Part shown: piece by piece, positions 35,358-43,497 of the stretch
Layout: each line of letters begins with the position of its first letter
Numbering within the stretch: position 1 is the first letter of the stretch
Assembly (NCBI RefSeq): GCF_046156265.1
Contig: NZ_JAWDIR010000046.1
Location: forward strand, 186,001 to 250,000
DNA from: CAMDHY01 sp046156265
GTDB taxonomy: Bacteria > Pseudomonadota > Alphaproteobacteria > Rhizobiales > Segnochrobactraceae
Direction of reading: 5' to 3'
DNA length: 64,000 bases
Position numbers and translations under genes: made by a program
The notes under the pieces: generated by a model
Told to the model about the DNA's origin: nothing
The model's input: only the letters and a program-made list of their open reading frames with translations
Databases searched by the model: none

Positions 35358-36818
35358 ATGTCAGCGTCATCCTCGAAATCAACCGACGAAATCTGCGCCA
35401 TGGAGGCGGCGACCATCGCCGACCTCGTGAAGGCGAAGCAAATCACCGCGGTGGAGGTGACCGAGGCGCACATCGCCCGCATGGAGGCGCTGGAGCCGAA
35501 GCTGCACGCCTTCTGCACGCCGACGCCGGATCTGGCGCTCGCCACCGCCAAGGCGATCGACGCCGACATCATGGCCGGCAAGCCGGTCGGGCCGCTCGCC
35601 GGCGTGCCGGTCGGCATCAAGGACCTGATCTGCACCAAGGGGGTGCGGACGGCATCGGGCTCCTACGCCTACAAGGACTTCGTGCCGGACGAGGACGACG
35701 TCGTCGTCGAGCGCCTGCTGGCGGCCGGTGCCGTCAGCCTCGGCAAGACCAACGTGCCGGAGTTCGGCTACAGTGGCGTCGGCCACAACCCGATCTTCGA
35801 GACCACCCGCAACCCGTGGAACCTCGACATGACGCCGGGCGGCTCCAGCGCCGGCTCGGGCGCGGCGGTGGCCTCCGGCATGTGCCCGTTCGCGCTCGGC
35901 AGCGACGGTGGTGGCTCGATCCGCATTCCCGCCGCCCACAGCGGCATCTACGGCCTGAAGGCCTCGATGGGCCGCGTGCCGCTCTATCCCGGCACCAAGG
36001 ACGAGCGCTATCCGGGCGTGTCGAGCTGGGAGAGCCTCGAGCACATCGGCCCGATGAGCCGCACCGTCGGTGACGCGGCGCTGATGATGTCGGTGATCGC
36101 CGGCCCCGACCCGCGCGACCGCTTCACCCTGCCCGCCGCTCCCTATGACTGGCGCGAGACGGTGAAGGGGGATCTCAAGGGCCTGAAGGTGGCGCTGTCG
36201 ATCGACTGGGGCTACGCCGCCGTCGACCCTGCCGTCCGCCGCATCGTGACGGAGGCGGCGCGCGCGTTCGAGACCGACCTCGGCTGCACCGTCGAGGAGG
36301 CGCATCCCGGCTGGGAGAACCCCTTCGGCGCCTTCTGGGGCCTCGTCGCCGCCGAGACCGACCTCAAGGGCATGCGCAAGATGGTGGAGGAGCACGGCTC
36401 CAAGATGTCGCCGCACCTCGTCGCCTTCCTGACGCGGCCGTGGACGGCGGAGGAACTCACCGACGCGCTGATGGTGCGCAAGGCGGTGAACAACAAGATG
36501 TGGCGCCTGATGCAGACCTACGATCTGCTTTTGACGCCGACGCTCGCCGTGCCGCCGTTCCCGGTCCACATCCAGGGGCCCGAGAAGATCGACGGTCGGA
36601 TGGTGGCGACCACCGAGTGGCTCGCCTTCACCTTCCCGCTCAACATGACCGGCCAGCCGGCGGCAACCGTGCCAGCCGGCTTCACCGAGGACGGTCTGCC
36701 CGTCGGCCTGCAGATCATTGGCCGCCACCTCGACGACGCGCTGGTGCTGAAAGCGTCCGCTGCCTTCGAGAAGGCGCGTCCGTGGGCGCATGTTCGCCCG
36801 CCGGTGCTCGACGCCTGA
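35358..36818 (+). CDS. Amidase-signature family amidase
   Basis: 486-residue serine amidase with the Ser-cisSer-Lys triad: Lys in GVPVGIKDLICTKG near residue 92, and both serines in the glycine-rich block GGSSAGSGAAVASGMCPFALGSD, followed by GGSIRIPAAHSGIYGLK. Closest in style to general amidases/6-aminohexanoate or GatA-like enzymes; GatA itself is unlikely because no gatC/gatB is present. Hydrolyses a carboxamide in the cytosol. ATG 35358 has a GAAGG site. Context suggests it processes an amide brought in by the NCS1 permease. Confidence 0.88.
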   Translation: MSASSSKSTDEICAMEAATIADLVKAKQITAVEVTEAHIARMEALEPKLHAFCTPTPDLALATAKAIDADIMAGKPVGPLAGVPVGIKDLICTKGVRTASGSYAYKDFVPDEDDVVVERLLAAGAVSLGKTNVPEFGYSGVGHNPIFETTRNPWNLDMTPGGSSAGSGAAVASGMCPFALGSDGGGSIRIPAAHSGIYGLKASMGRVPLYPGTKDERYPGVSSWESLEHIGPMSRTVGDAALMMSVIAGPDPRDRFTLPAAPYDWRETVKGDLKGLKVALSIDWGYAAVDPAVRRIVTEAARAFETDLGCTVEEAHPGWENPFGAFWGLVAAETDLKGMRKMVEEHGSKMSPHLVAFLTRPWTAEELTDALMVRKAVNNKMWRLMQTYDLLLTPTLAVPPFPVHIQGPEKIDGRMVATTEWLAFTFPLNMTGQPAATVPAGFTEDGLPVGLQIIGRHLDDALVLKASAAFEKARPWAHVRPPVLDA

Positions 36819-36892
36819 GCGCCGGCCTTCAAGACCGATCTGGCTCGCCTCCTGCAGGGCGGGCACCGTGACTGCGACTGGGGATAAACAAA

Positions 36893-37912
36893 ATGAGCCT
36901 CGACTACGAAATCCATGATCTCGGCGAAGTCGTCCTGCAGCGCGGTGCGACGCTGCGCGGCTGCAAGATGGCCTACAAGACCTTCGGCACGCTGAGCCCC
37001 GCCAAGGACAACGTCATCGTCTATCCGACCTGGTATTCCGGCCAGCACTACGACAACGAGTGGCTGATCGGACCGGGCCGGGCGCTCGATCCGGCGAAGT
37101 ACTTCATCATCATCCCGAACATGCTCGGCAACGGGCTGTCCTCGTCGCCCTCGAACACGCCCGAGCCCTACAACGCGGCGCGCTTCCCACTGGTGACCGC
37201 CTACGACAACGTCCGCGCCCAGCACCGCCTCGTCACCGAGAAGTTCGGCATCGAGCACATCCGCCTGGTCACCGGCTGGTCGATGGGGGCGCTGCAGACC
37301 TTCCACTGGGGCGCGCTCTATCCCGACATGATGGACACCATCGCGCCGTTCTGCGGCTCGGCGAAGTGCTCGCGCCACAACTTCGTCTTCCTCGAAGGCG
37401 TCAAGGCGGCCCTGCAGGCAGACGCCGCCTGGGACAACGGCTGGTACAAGTCGAAGCCCGAGAAGGGCCTGCGCGCCATGGCCCGCGTCTATGCCGGCTG
37501 GGGCTTCTCGCAGGACTTCTACCGCGCCGAGCTCGACCTCAAGACGCTCGGCTACTCGTCACTGGAAGACTTCCTCGTCGCCTTCTGGGAGGGCTTCTTC
37601 CTGCCGAAGGACGCGAACAACCTGCTCACCATGCTGTGGACCTGGCAGAACGGCGACATCAGCGCCAACGAGGTCTACGGCGGCGACTTCAAGAAGGCGC
37701 TGGGGGCCATCAAGGCGAAGGCCTACGTCATGCCCGGCCAGACCGACCTCTACTTCCCCGTGGCGGATAGCGAGTTCGAGGTCGCCAACATGCCGAACGC
37801 CGAGCTGATCCCGGTACCGTCGATCTGGGGCCACTTCGCCGGCGGCCCGGGCACCAACCCGGTCGACGTCGACTTCCTCGACGGCAAGCTGAAGGAGCTG
37901 CTCGCGAGCTGA
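36893..37912 (+). CDS. MetX-like alpha/beta hydrolase
   Basis: 339 residues of the homoserine O-acetyltransferase-like alpha/beta-hydrolase group. The N-terminal LRGCKMAYKTFGTLSPAKDNVIVYPTWYSG matches the family, the nucleophile elbow is GWSMGALQTFHWG near residue 130, the acid probably PGQTDLYFP, and the histidine IWGHFAGGPG. True MetX enzymes have specific homoserine-binding residues that I cannot confirm; members next to amidase/urease genes are probably hydrolases. A RBS is weak (GGGGAT). It lies between the amidase and urease genes on the same strand. Confidence 0.82.
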   Translation: MSLDYEIHDLGEVVLQRGATLRGCKMAYKTFGTLSPAKDNVIVYPTWYSGQHYDNEWLIGPGRALDPAKYFIIIPNMLGNGLSSSPSNTPEPYNAARFPLVTAYDNVRAQHRLVTEKFGIEHIRLVTGWSMGALQTFHWGALYPDMMDTIAPFCGSAKCSRHNFVFLEGVKAALQADAAWDNGWYKSKPEKGLRAMARVYAGWGFSQDFYRAELDLKTLGYSSLEDFLVAFWEGFFLPKDANNLLTMLWTWQNGDISANEVYGGDFKKALGAIKAKAYVMPGQTDLYFPVADSEFEVANMPNAELIPVPSIWGHFAGGPGTNPVDVDFLDGKLKELLAS

Positions 37913-37973
37913 GCCCGCCCGTCGCCGTTTCGCGACTCCTTGCCCCGCGTCCCAACCCGAGCACCGGATCGTC

Positions 37974-38438
37974 ATGCTTCACATCGACAGCGTCGTCGGC
38001 AGCCGCCTCGAGGCCGATCTCCACGAGCGGCTCCACCATCTCGAGCACCACGGGGCGGTGGACGAGCTGACGCTGGCGACCGAGGACATGGCGCGCCGGC
38101 GGCTCCGGGCGACGACGCGGGGCGGCACCGAGCTCACCATCGCGCTGCCGCGCGACCAGAAGCTCTATGACGGCGCGGTGCTGGTGCTGGAGCCCGGCCG
38201 CGCCATCGTCGTGCGCGCCAAGGCGGAGCGCTGGCTGCGCCTCGCACCGCGCTCGATCGCCGACGCGCTGGCGCTCGGCTATCACGCCGGCAACCTGCAC
38301 TGGCGCGTCCGCTTCGAGGGCGAGGCGGTGCTCGTCGCGCTGGAGGCGCCGGTCGAGCAGTACACGACGCGCCTCGGCGAACTGATGGAGGACCGCCGCG
38401 TCGCCACCTCGGTCGTTTCCGGCGAGGAGCCGGCGTGA
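37974..38438 (+). CDS. ureE: Urease accessory protein UreE
   Basis: 154-residue nickel metallochaperone. N-terminal peptide-binding-like domain (RLHHLEHHGAVDELTLATEDMARRRLRATTRGGTELTIALP) and C-terminal metal-binding domain with ADALALGYHAGNLHWRVRFEG; the GYHAGNLHW histidines are the nickel-handling site. There is no His-rich tail. First gene of the urease operon; the stop overlaps the ureF start by four bases. Confidence 0.9.
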   Translation: MLHIDSVVGSRLEADLHERLHHLEHHGAVDELTLATEDMARRRLRATTRGGTELTIALPRDQKLYDGAVLVLEPGRAIVVRAKAERWLRLAPRSIADALALGYHAGNLHWRVRFEGEAVLVALEAPVEQYTTRLGELMEDRRVATSVVSGEEPA

Positions 38439-39115
38439 GCGCGGCGGCCGGCCTGCTCGCCGCCGTCTGGCAGGCGGACACCGCCTTTCCGAGCGGCGCC
38501 TTCGCCTTCTCGAACGGGCTCGAGGGCGCCGTCGCGCTCGGCTCCGCCGACGGGCGCGAGGGTTTCGCGGCACTGGTCGAGATGCATCTGAAGCACCGCT
38601 GGCGCAGCGCCGACCGCGTCGCCCTCGTCCACGCTTTCCACGCCGCCGGCGACCTCGACCGGCTTGCGGCCATCGACTCCGCGGTGGAGGCGGCGACGCT
38701 CGTCGAAGCGCTGCGCACCGGCTCGCGCCGCCAGGGGGCCGCCCTCGTCGCTGCCCACGCCCGCATCGGCACCACCGGCGCGAGCGACCTGCAGGTGGCG
38801 CTGCGGGCGGGCCGGATGCTCGGCCATATCGCAGTCGTGCAGGGGGCGCTGTGGCGGGAGGCCGGGCTGTCGGAGGAAGCGGCGGTGGCGGTGTCGGCCT
38901 ACACGGCGGTGCAGGGCCTCGCCACCGCCTCCGTCCGCCTCGGCCGCATCGGCATCGTCGAGGCGCAGGCGGTTGTGGCGGAGAGCTTCGCGACCATCAC
39001 CCCGCTCGCAGCACTCGCTGTTGCCGACGACGAGCCGATCGGCAGCTTCGCCACCCTCCTCGACGTCGCTGCCGCCCGCCACGGCACGGCCGAGGTGCGG
39101 CTCTTTTCCAACTGA
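38435..39115 (+). CDS. ureF: Urease accessory protein UreF
   Basis: 226-residue helical accessory protein, part of the UreDFG activation complex. The N-terminal WQADTAFPSGAFAFSNGLEGAV is the family's most conserved segment, and PLAALAVADDEPIGSFATLLDVAAARHGTAEVRLFSN the usual C-terminus. ATGA-type overlap (GTGA) with ureE shows translational coupling. Confidence 0.92.
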   Translation: MSAAAGLLAAVWQADTAFPSGAFAFSNGLEGAVALGSADGREGFAALVEMHLKHRWRSADRVALVHAFHAAGDLDRLAAIDSAVEAATLVEALRTGSRRQGAALVAAHARIGTTGASDLQVALRAGRMLGHIAVVQGALWREAGLSEEAAVAVSAYTAVQGLATASVRLGRIGIVEAQAVVAESFATITPLAALAVADDEPIGSFATLLDVAAARHGTAEVRLFSN

Positions 39116-39124
39116 GGACACGCG

Positions 39125-39817
39125 ATGCTGCTGACGCCCACCGAGCTCGAGCGGCTGACGATCTTCACGGCGGCCGAGCTCGCCCGAAAGCGCCGCGCCA
39201 AAGGGCTGAAGCTCAACCACCCGGAGGCGGTCGCCATCATCACCGACGAGATTCTCGAAGGCGCCCGCGAGGGGCGCACGGTGGCCGAGCTGATGGGCCT
39301 CGGCTCGGCGATCCTGACGGCCGGCGACGTCATGGCCGGCGTGCCGACGATGGTGCCGATCCTGCAGGTCGAATGCGTCTTCCCCGACGGCACCAAGCTC
39401 GTCACCGTCCACGAGCCGATCCGCCCGGTCGAAGGCTCCGCTGCCGACCCGCTGGTGCCCGGCGCCGTGCTCGCCGGCGAAGGCGACGTCGAGCTCAATG
39501 CCGGCCGAACTCGCGCCGCCGTGACAGTGGTCAACACCGGCGACCGGCCGATCCAGGTCGGCTCGCACTTCCACTTCTTCGAGGTCAACAAGGCGCTCGA
39601 CTTCGACCGCGCGGCGGCCTTCGGCATGCGCCTCGACATCGCCGCCGGCACCGCCGTCCGCTTCGAGCCGGGCGTGGAGAAGACCGTGCCGCTGGTGACC
39701 TTCGGCGGCCGGCGCGAGGTGACCGGCCTCAACGCGCTCGCCGACGGCGCCACCGGACCGGACGCCCTGCCGGCCGCGCTCGCCCGTGCCCGCGCCGCCG
39801 GCTTCAAGGGAGCCTGA
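39125..39817 (+). CDS. ureAB: Fused urease gamma and beta subunits
   Basis: 230 residues. Residues 1-100 are the gamma subunit (LTPTELERLTIFTAAELARKRRAKGLKLNHPEAVAII, GREGRTVAELMG region) and 101-230 the beta subunit (LVPGAVLAGEGDVELNAGR, IQVGSHFHFFEVNKALDFDR, AFGMRLDIAAGTAVRFEPG). Separate ureA and ureB are the commoner bacterial form; fusion as in Helicobacter and some actinobacteria and proteobacteria. Structural, non-catalytic part of the enzyme. Nine bases after ureF. Confidence 0.94.
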   Translation: MLLTPTELERLTIFTAAELARKRRAKGLKLNHPEAVAIITDEILEGAREGRTVAELMGLGSAILTAGDVMAGVPTMVPILQVECVFPDGTKLVTVHEPIRPVEGSAADPLVPGAVLAGEGDVELNAGRTRAAVTVVNTGDRPIQVGSHFHFFEVNKALDFDRAAAFGMRLDIAAGTAVRFEPGVEKTVPLVTFGGRREVTGLNALADGATGPDALPAALARARAAGFKGA

Positions 39818-39819
39818 GG

Positions 39820-41532
39820 ATGGCCGTCATCCCCCGCCGCGACTACGCCGCCCTCTACGGCCCGACCGTCGGCGACGGCGTCCGCCTCGCCGACACCTCC
39901 CTCATCGCCGTCGTCGAGAAGGACCATGCCGTCTACGGCGACGAGTGCCTGCACGGCGGCGGCAAGACGCTGCGCGACGGCATCGGGCTGGCCGCCGGCG
40001 TCACCAGTGCGGAGGGCGCGCTCGACTTCCTGCTCTGCAATGTGCTGGTCATCGATCCCGTTCTCGGCATCATCAAGGGCGACCTCGGCATACGCGACGG
40101 CCGCATCGTCGGGCTCGGCAAGGCCGGCAACCCGGCGATCATGGACGGCGTCGACCCGCGCCTGATCGTCTCCGCCGCCACCACCGTGCGCGACTGCGAG
40201 GGCCTGATCGCCACGCCCGGCGCGATCGACGTGCACGTCCACTTCGATTCCGCAGGCCTCGTCGAGCACGCCATTTCGAGCGGCATCACGACGATGCTCG
40301 GCGGCTCGCTCGGGCCGATCACGGTCGGCATCGATTCCGGCGGGCCGTTCAACACCGGCAAGATGCTGCAGGCGGCCGAAGCCTGGCCGATGAACTTCGG
40401 CTTCCTCGGCCGCGGCAACTCCCACAAGCCGGCCTCGCTCGTCGAGCAGCTGAAGACCGGGTGCCTGGGCCTGAAGATCCACGAGGACTGGGGGGCGATG
40501 CCGGCGACCATCGACGCCTGCCTGGCGGTGGCCGACGAGCTCGATTTCCAGGTGCAGCTCCACACCGACACGCTGAACGAGTCGGGCTTCGTCGAGGACA
40601 CGCTGGCGGCGATCGGCGACCGCACCATCCACATGTACCACACCGAGGGGGCGGGCGGCGGCCACGCGCCGGATATCATCCGCGTCGCCGGCGTGGCGAA
40701 CTGCCTGCCGTCGTCGACCAACCCGACCAACCCCTACACGGTCAACACCTTCGACGAACACCTCGACATGACGATGGTGTGCCATCACCTCAACCCGGCG
40801 ATCCCCGAGGACGTGGCGTTCGCCGAGAGCCGCATCCGGCCGCAGACGATCGCGGCGGAAGACGTGCTGCACGACATCGGCGCGATCTCCATGCTCGGCT
40901 CCGACAGCCAGGGCATGGGGCGCATCCACGAGGTGATCTGCCGGACCTGGCAGCTCGCCTCGAAGATGAAGGACCAGCGCGGGCCTCTGCCGGAGGACCG
41001 GCCGGGCTTCGGCGACAACGCCCGCATCCGCCGCTACATCGCCAAGTACACGATCAACGCCGCCCGCAGCTTCGGCATCGCCGAGCACATCGGCTCGCTG
41101 GAAGACGGCAAGCTCGCCGACATCGTCGTCTGGAGGCCGGCCTTCTTCGGCATCAAGCCGGAGCTCGTCATCAAGGGCGGCTTCATCGCCTGGGGGGCGA
41201 TGGGCGACAGCGCGGCCTCGCTGATGACCTGCGAGCCGGTGATGCTGCGCCCGCAATGGGGCGCCTTCGGCCGTGCCGCGCCGGCGCTGTCGGCCTGCTT
41301 CGTCCATCCGCTGGCGATCGAGAACGGGCTCGCCGCCAGCCTCGGGCTGTCGAAGCGGCTGCTGCCGGCCTCGGGCACGCGCACCCTGCGCAAGTCCGAC
41401 ATGCTGTTCAACGACGCCTGCCCGGACATCCGCGTCGACCCGCAGACGTTTGATGTGTTCGTCGACGGCGTGCTCGCCACCTGCGAGCCGGCGGCGGTGC
41501 TGCCGCTTGCCCAGCGCTACATGCTGCGATGA
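39820..41532 (+). CDS. ureC: Urease alpha subunit (divergent type)
   Basis: 570-residue nickel amidohydrolase subunit. Catalytic features are all present: metal ligands in HVHF, the carbamylated lysine in GLKIHEDWG near residue 219, histidines in VQLHTDTLNESG and MYHTEGAGGGHAPD, the mobile-flap cysteine and histidine in MVCHHLNPAIPEDVAFAESRIR, and Asp in GSDSQGMGR. Sequence around these differs from common ureases: after the metal-binding HVHF the usual glycine-rich GG-GPA-GT block reads LGGSLGPITVGIDSGGP, and LRDGIGLAAGVTSAEGALDF replaces the RDGMGQS region. Probably a functional urease of a distinct branch. ATG 39820 two bases after ureAB stop. Confidence 0.92.
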   Translation: MAVIPRRDYAALYGPTVGDGVRLADTSLIAVVEKDHAVYGDECLHGGGKTLRDGIGLAAGVTSAEGALDFLLCNVLVIDPVLGIIKGDLGIRDGRIVGLGKAGNPAIMDGVDPRLIVSAATTVRDCEGLIATPGAIDVHVHFDSAGLVEHAISSGITTMLGGSLGPITVGIDSGGPFNTGKMLQAAEAWPMNFGFLGRGNSHKPASLVEQLKTGCLGLKIHEDWGAMPATIDACLAVADELDFQVQLHTDTLNESGFVEDTLAAIGDRTIHMYHTEGAGGGHAPDIIRVAGVANCLPSSTNPTNPYTVNTFDEHLDMTMVCHHLNPAIPEDVAFAESRIRPQTIAAEDVLHDIGAISMLGSDSQGMGRIHEVICRTWQLASKMKDQRGPLPEDRPGFGDNARIRRYIAKYTINAARSFGIAEHIGSLEDGKLADIVVWRPAFFGIKPELVIKGGFIAWGAMGDSAASLMTCEPVMLRPQWGAFGRAAPALSACFVHPLAIENGLAASLGLSKRLLPASGTRTLRKSDMLFNDACPDIRVDPQTFDVFVDGVLATCEPAAVLPLAQRYMLR

Positions 41533-42185
41533 CCGCGATGCGTCCCTCCCTCGCCGCCACCGCCGCGCAGGCAGCACCCTCGGCGGCCCGCGTCGGCATC
41601 GGCGGGCCGGTCGGCTCCGGCAAGACGGCGCTGATCGAGCGGCTGATCCCGGCGCTGACGGCACGCGGCGTCGACCTCGCCGTGGTCACCAACGACCTCG
41701 TCACCAAGGAAGACGCCGAACGGCTGCGCCGCTCCGGCCTGATTGACCCGGCGCGGGTATCCGCCGTCGAGGCCGGCGCCTGCCCGCACACCGTCATCCG
41801 CGAGGACCCGACCCTCAACATCGTCGCCGGCGACGAGCTGGAGGCGCGTTTCCATGGCCTCGAGCTGATCCTGTTCGAATCCGGCGGCGACAACCTCGCC
41901 TCGACTTTCTCGCTCGACCTCGTCGACTGGTGGATCTTCGTCATCGACGTCGCCGGCGGCGACGACATCCCGCGCAAGAAGGGGCCGGGGGTGGTGCGCT
42001 GCGACCTGCTGGTGGTCAACAAGACCGACCTCGCCCCGCACGTCGGCGTCGATCTCGACCGCATGCTGGCCGAGGCGAGGGCGGTTCGGCAGGGCAAGCC
42101 GGTGATTGCCACCGACCTGCGCGCCGGTCACGGTGTCGAGGACGTGGCGGACGCCATCGCCTCGGCCGTCCTGTTCCGCGACTGA
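41529..42185 (+). CDS. ureG: Urease accessory GTPase UreG
   Basis: 218-residue GTPase that supplies energy for nickel insertion. P-loop GIGGPVGSGKTALIERL near residue 25, the nickel-binding Cys-Pro-His in AGACPHTVIRED, and GTPase motif NKTDLAPHVGVDL. N-terminal extension is short and without His-rich stretch. Overlaps the ureC stop by four bases. Confidence 0.95.
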   Translation: MTAMRPSLAATAAQAAPSAARVGIGGPVGSGKTALIERLIPALTARGVDLAVVTNDLVTKEDAERLRRSGLIDPARVSAVEAGACPHTVIREDPTLNIVAGDELEARFHGLELILFESGGDNLASTFSLDLVDWWIFVIDVAGGDDIPRKKGPGVVRCDLLVVNKTDLAPHVGVDLDRMLAEARAVRQGKPVIATDLRAGHGVEDVADAIASAVLFRD

Positions 42186-43024
42186 TGCTGGCGCCCGCGC
42201 CACCGGCCGGCCGCCGCGCCGAGGCGCGGCTCGCCTTCGCGGTCGCCGGCGGCTGCACCCGCCTCGTCCGCCAGCACGTCCCCTATCCGGTGCACGTCAC
42301 CCGGCCGTTCCACATCGAGGCGGCGCGGCCGGGGCTCGCGACGCTCTACCTGCAGTCCGCCTCCGGCGGCTTCTATCGCGGCGACGACGTGGCGCTGGCG
42401 CTGGAGGTCGCCGCCGGCGCGGCGGTGCACGTCACCACGCAGGCGGCGACGGTGGTGCACGACAGCCGCGGCGAGGGCTGCCGGCAGGCGGTGTCGATTT
42501 CGGTGGGGGAGGGGGCGTTCTGCGCCTTCGTGCCGGACCCGGTGGTGATGTTCCCCGGCGCCGCCTTCGCCTCCGAGATCACCGTCGATCTCGCGCCCGG
42601 CGCGATGGCGATCCTCACCGACGGCGTCTGCCGCCACGATCCGGGAGGCCACGCCGCGGCGTTCGAGCGCTGGGACGGCGCGACCGTGGTGCGCGATACC
42701 GCCGGCCGCGTGCTACTCGCCGATCGTGGCGGCGTCGACGGCGCGGAGCTTGCCGGCCCGCGCTCGCCCCTCGGCTGCTACGCCGCCTTCGGCACCGCGC
42801 TGCTGTTGGCGCCGCCGGATCGGCTGCCGGCGCCGGTGGCGATCGAGGCGGCGGTGGCGGCGCACGGCTGCATCGCCGGCACCGGCCCCGCCCCGAACGG
42901 CGCCGGCCTCGCGGTGCGGCTTCTTGCGCCCGCCGGCGGTGCGCTGGCGCGGGCGATGGACGCCGTGTTCGCAGTCGGGTTCGAGGCGATGCTCGGGACA
43001 CCGCCGGCGCGGCGGCGGAAGTAG
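42185..43024 (+). CDS. ureD: Urease accessory protein UreD
   Basis: 279 residues. UreD/UreH family landmarks: QHVPYPVHVTRPFHI, LYLQSASGGFYRGDDVALALEV, VHVTTQAATVVHDS and WDGATVVRDTAG. Scaffold on which UreF and UreG assemble on apo-urease. Start ATG overlaps the ureG stop by one base (TGATG). Placement last, after ureG, is unusual, since ureD commonly opens urease operons. Confidence 0.9.
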   Translation: MLAPAPPAGRRAEARLAFAVAGGCTRLVRQHVPYPVHVTRPFHIEAARPGLATLYLQSASGGFYRGDDVALALEVAAGAAVHVTTQAATVVHDSRGEGCRQAVSISVGEGAFCAFVPDPVVMFPGAAFASEITVDLAPGAMAILTDGVCRHDPGGHAAAFERWDGATVVRDTAGRVLLADRGGVDGAELAGPRSPLGCYAAFGTALLLAPPDRLPAPVAIEAAVAAHGCIAGTGPAPNGAGLAVRLLAPAGGALARAMDAVFAVGFEAMLGTPPARRRK

Positions 43025-43044
43025 GCACAGCGCGGCCACGCATC

Positions 43045-43423
43045 CCTTCTCCCGCGTCTAGCGGGAGAAGGTGCCCGAAGGGCGGATGAGGGCCGCTCCG
43101 CAGGAGCGGAAGACGCGGACTCCATCGCTCTCATATCTATGTGCCGCCGGTCGCGCGGTCTGCGCGGCAGTCGCGCGAACCCCGCAGGCGGTATGCCGTG
43201 GGGCCCCCCTCCCTACCCTCCCCCACGAGGGGGGAGGGTTTCCCTTGTGCTTGGGGCAAACGGCCTGCCCAAAAACGCAACGCGAACCCTCCCCCCTCGT
43301 GGGGGAGGGTAGGGAGGGGGGCCGCGGGCAGGGCGTCGGCCTTACTTGCCGCCCGCGCGGCTCACGCCGCGCGCCCTCATCCCCCTGCCGGGACCTTCTC
43401 CCACCTGCCGGTGGGAGAAGGGG
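43045..43423. repeat. Repeat-rich gap: dispersed palindromic repeats around a 39-bp perfect inverted repeat
   Basis: The 473-bp gap between ureD and the convergent cbbO-like gene has no gene. It holds a copy of the dispersed GGGAGAAG palindrome at 43045-43094 in sense orientation and a diverged inverted copy at 43373-43423. Between them, 43202-43240 and 43285-43323 are 39-bp perfect inverted copies (starting GGCCCCCCTCCCTACCCTCC) with a 44-bp loop, able to form a very stable hairpin that could end transcription in both directions. Confidence 0.8.
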
Positions 43424-43497
43424 ATGCACGCGGGCGCCGTGAACACAGATGGCGTGCAGACGGATCGGCCGGTTAAGGCCCAAGCCCGCTTGGCCGC

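Noticed and set aside
35358..36818. GatA (amidotransferase subunit) for the signature amidase
   Set aside because: No gatC or gatB neighbour, and the gene sits in a catabolic amide cluster.
36893..37912. Calling the MetX-like gene homoserine O-acetyltransferase
   Set aside because: Only the general fold and nucleophile are visible and the surroundings are amidase and urease genes, so a biosynthetic role is not supported.
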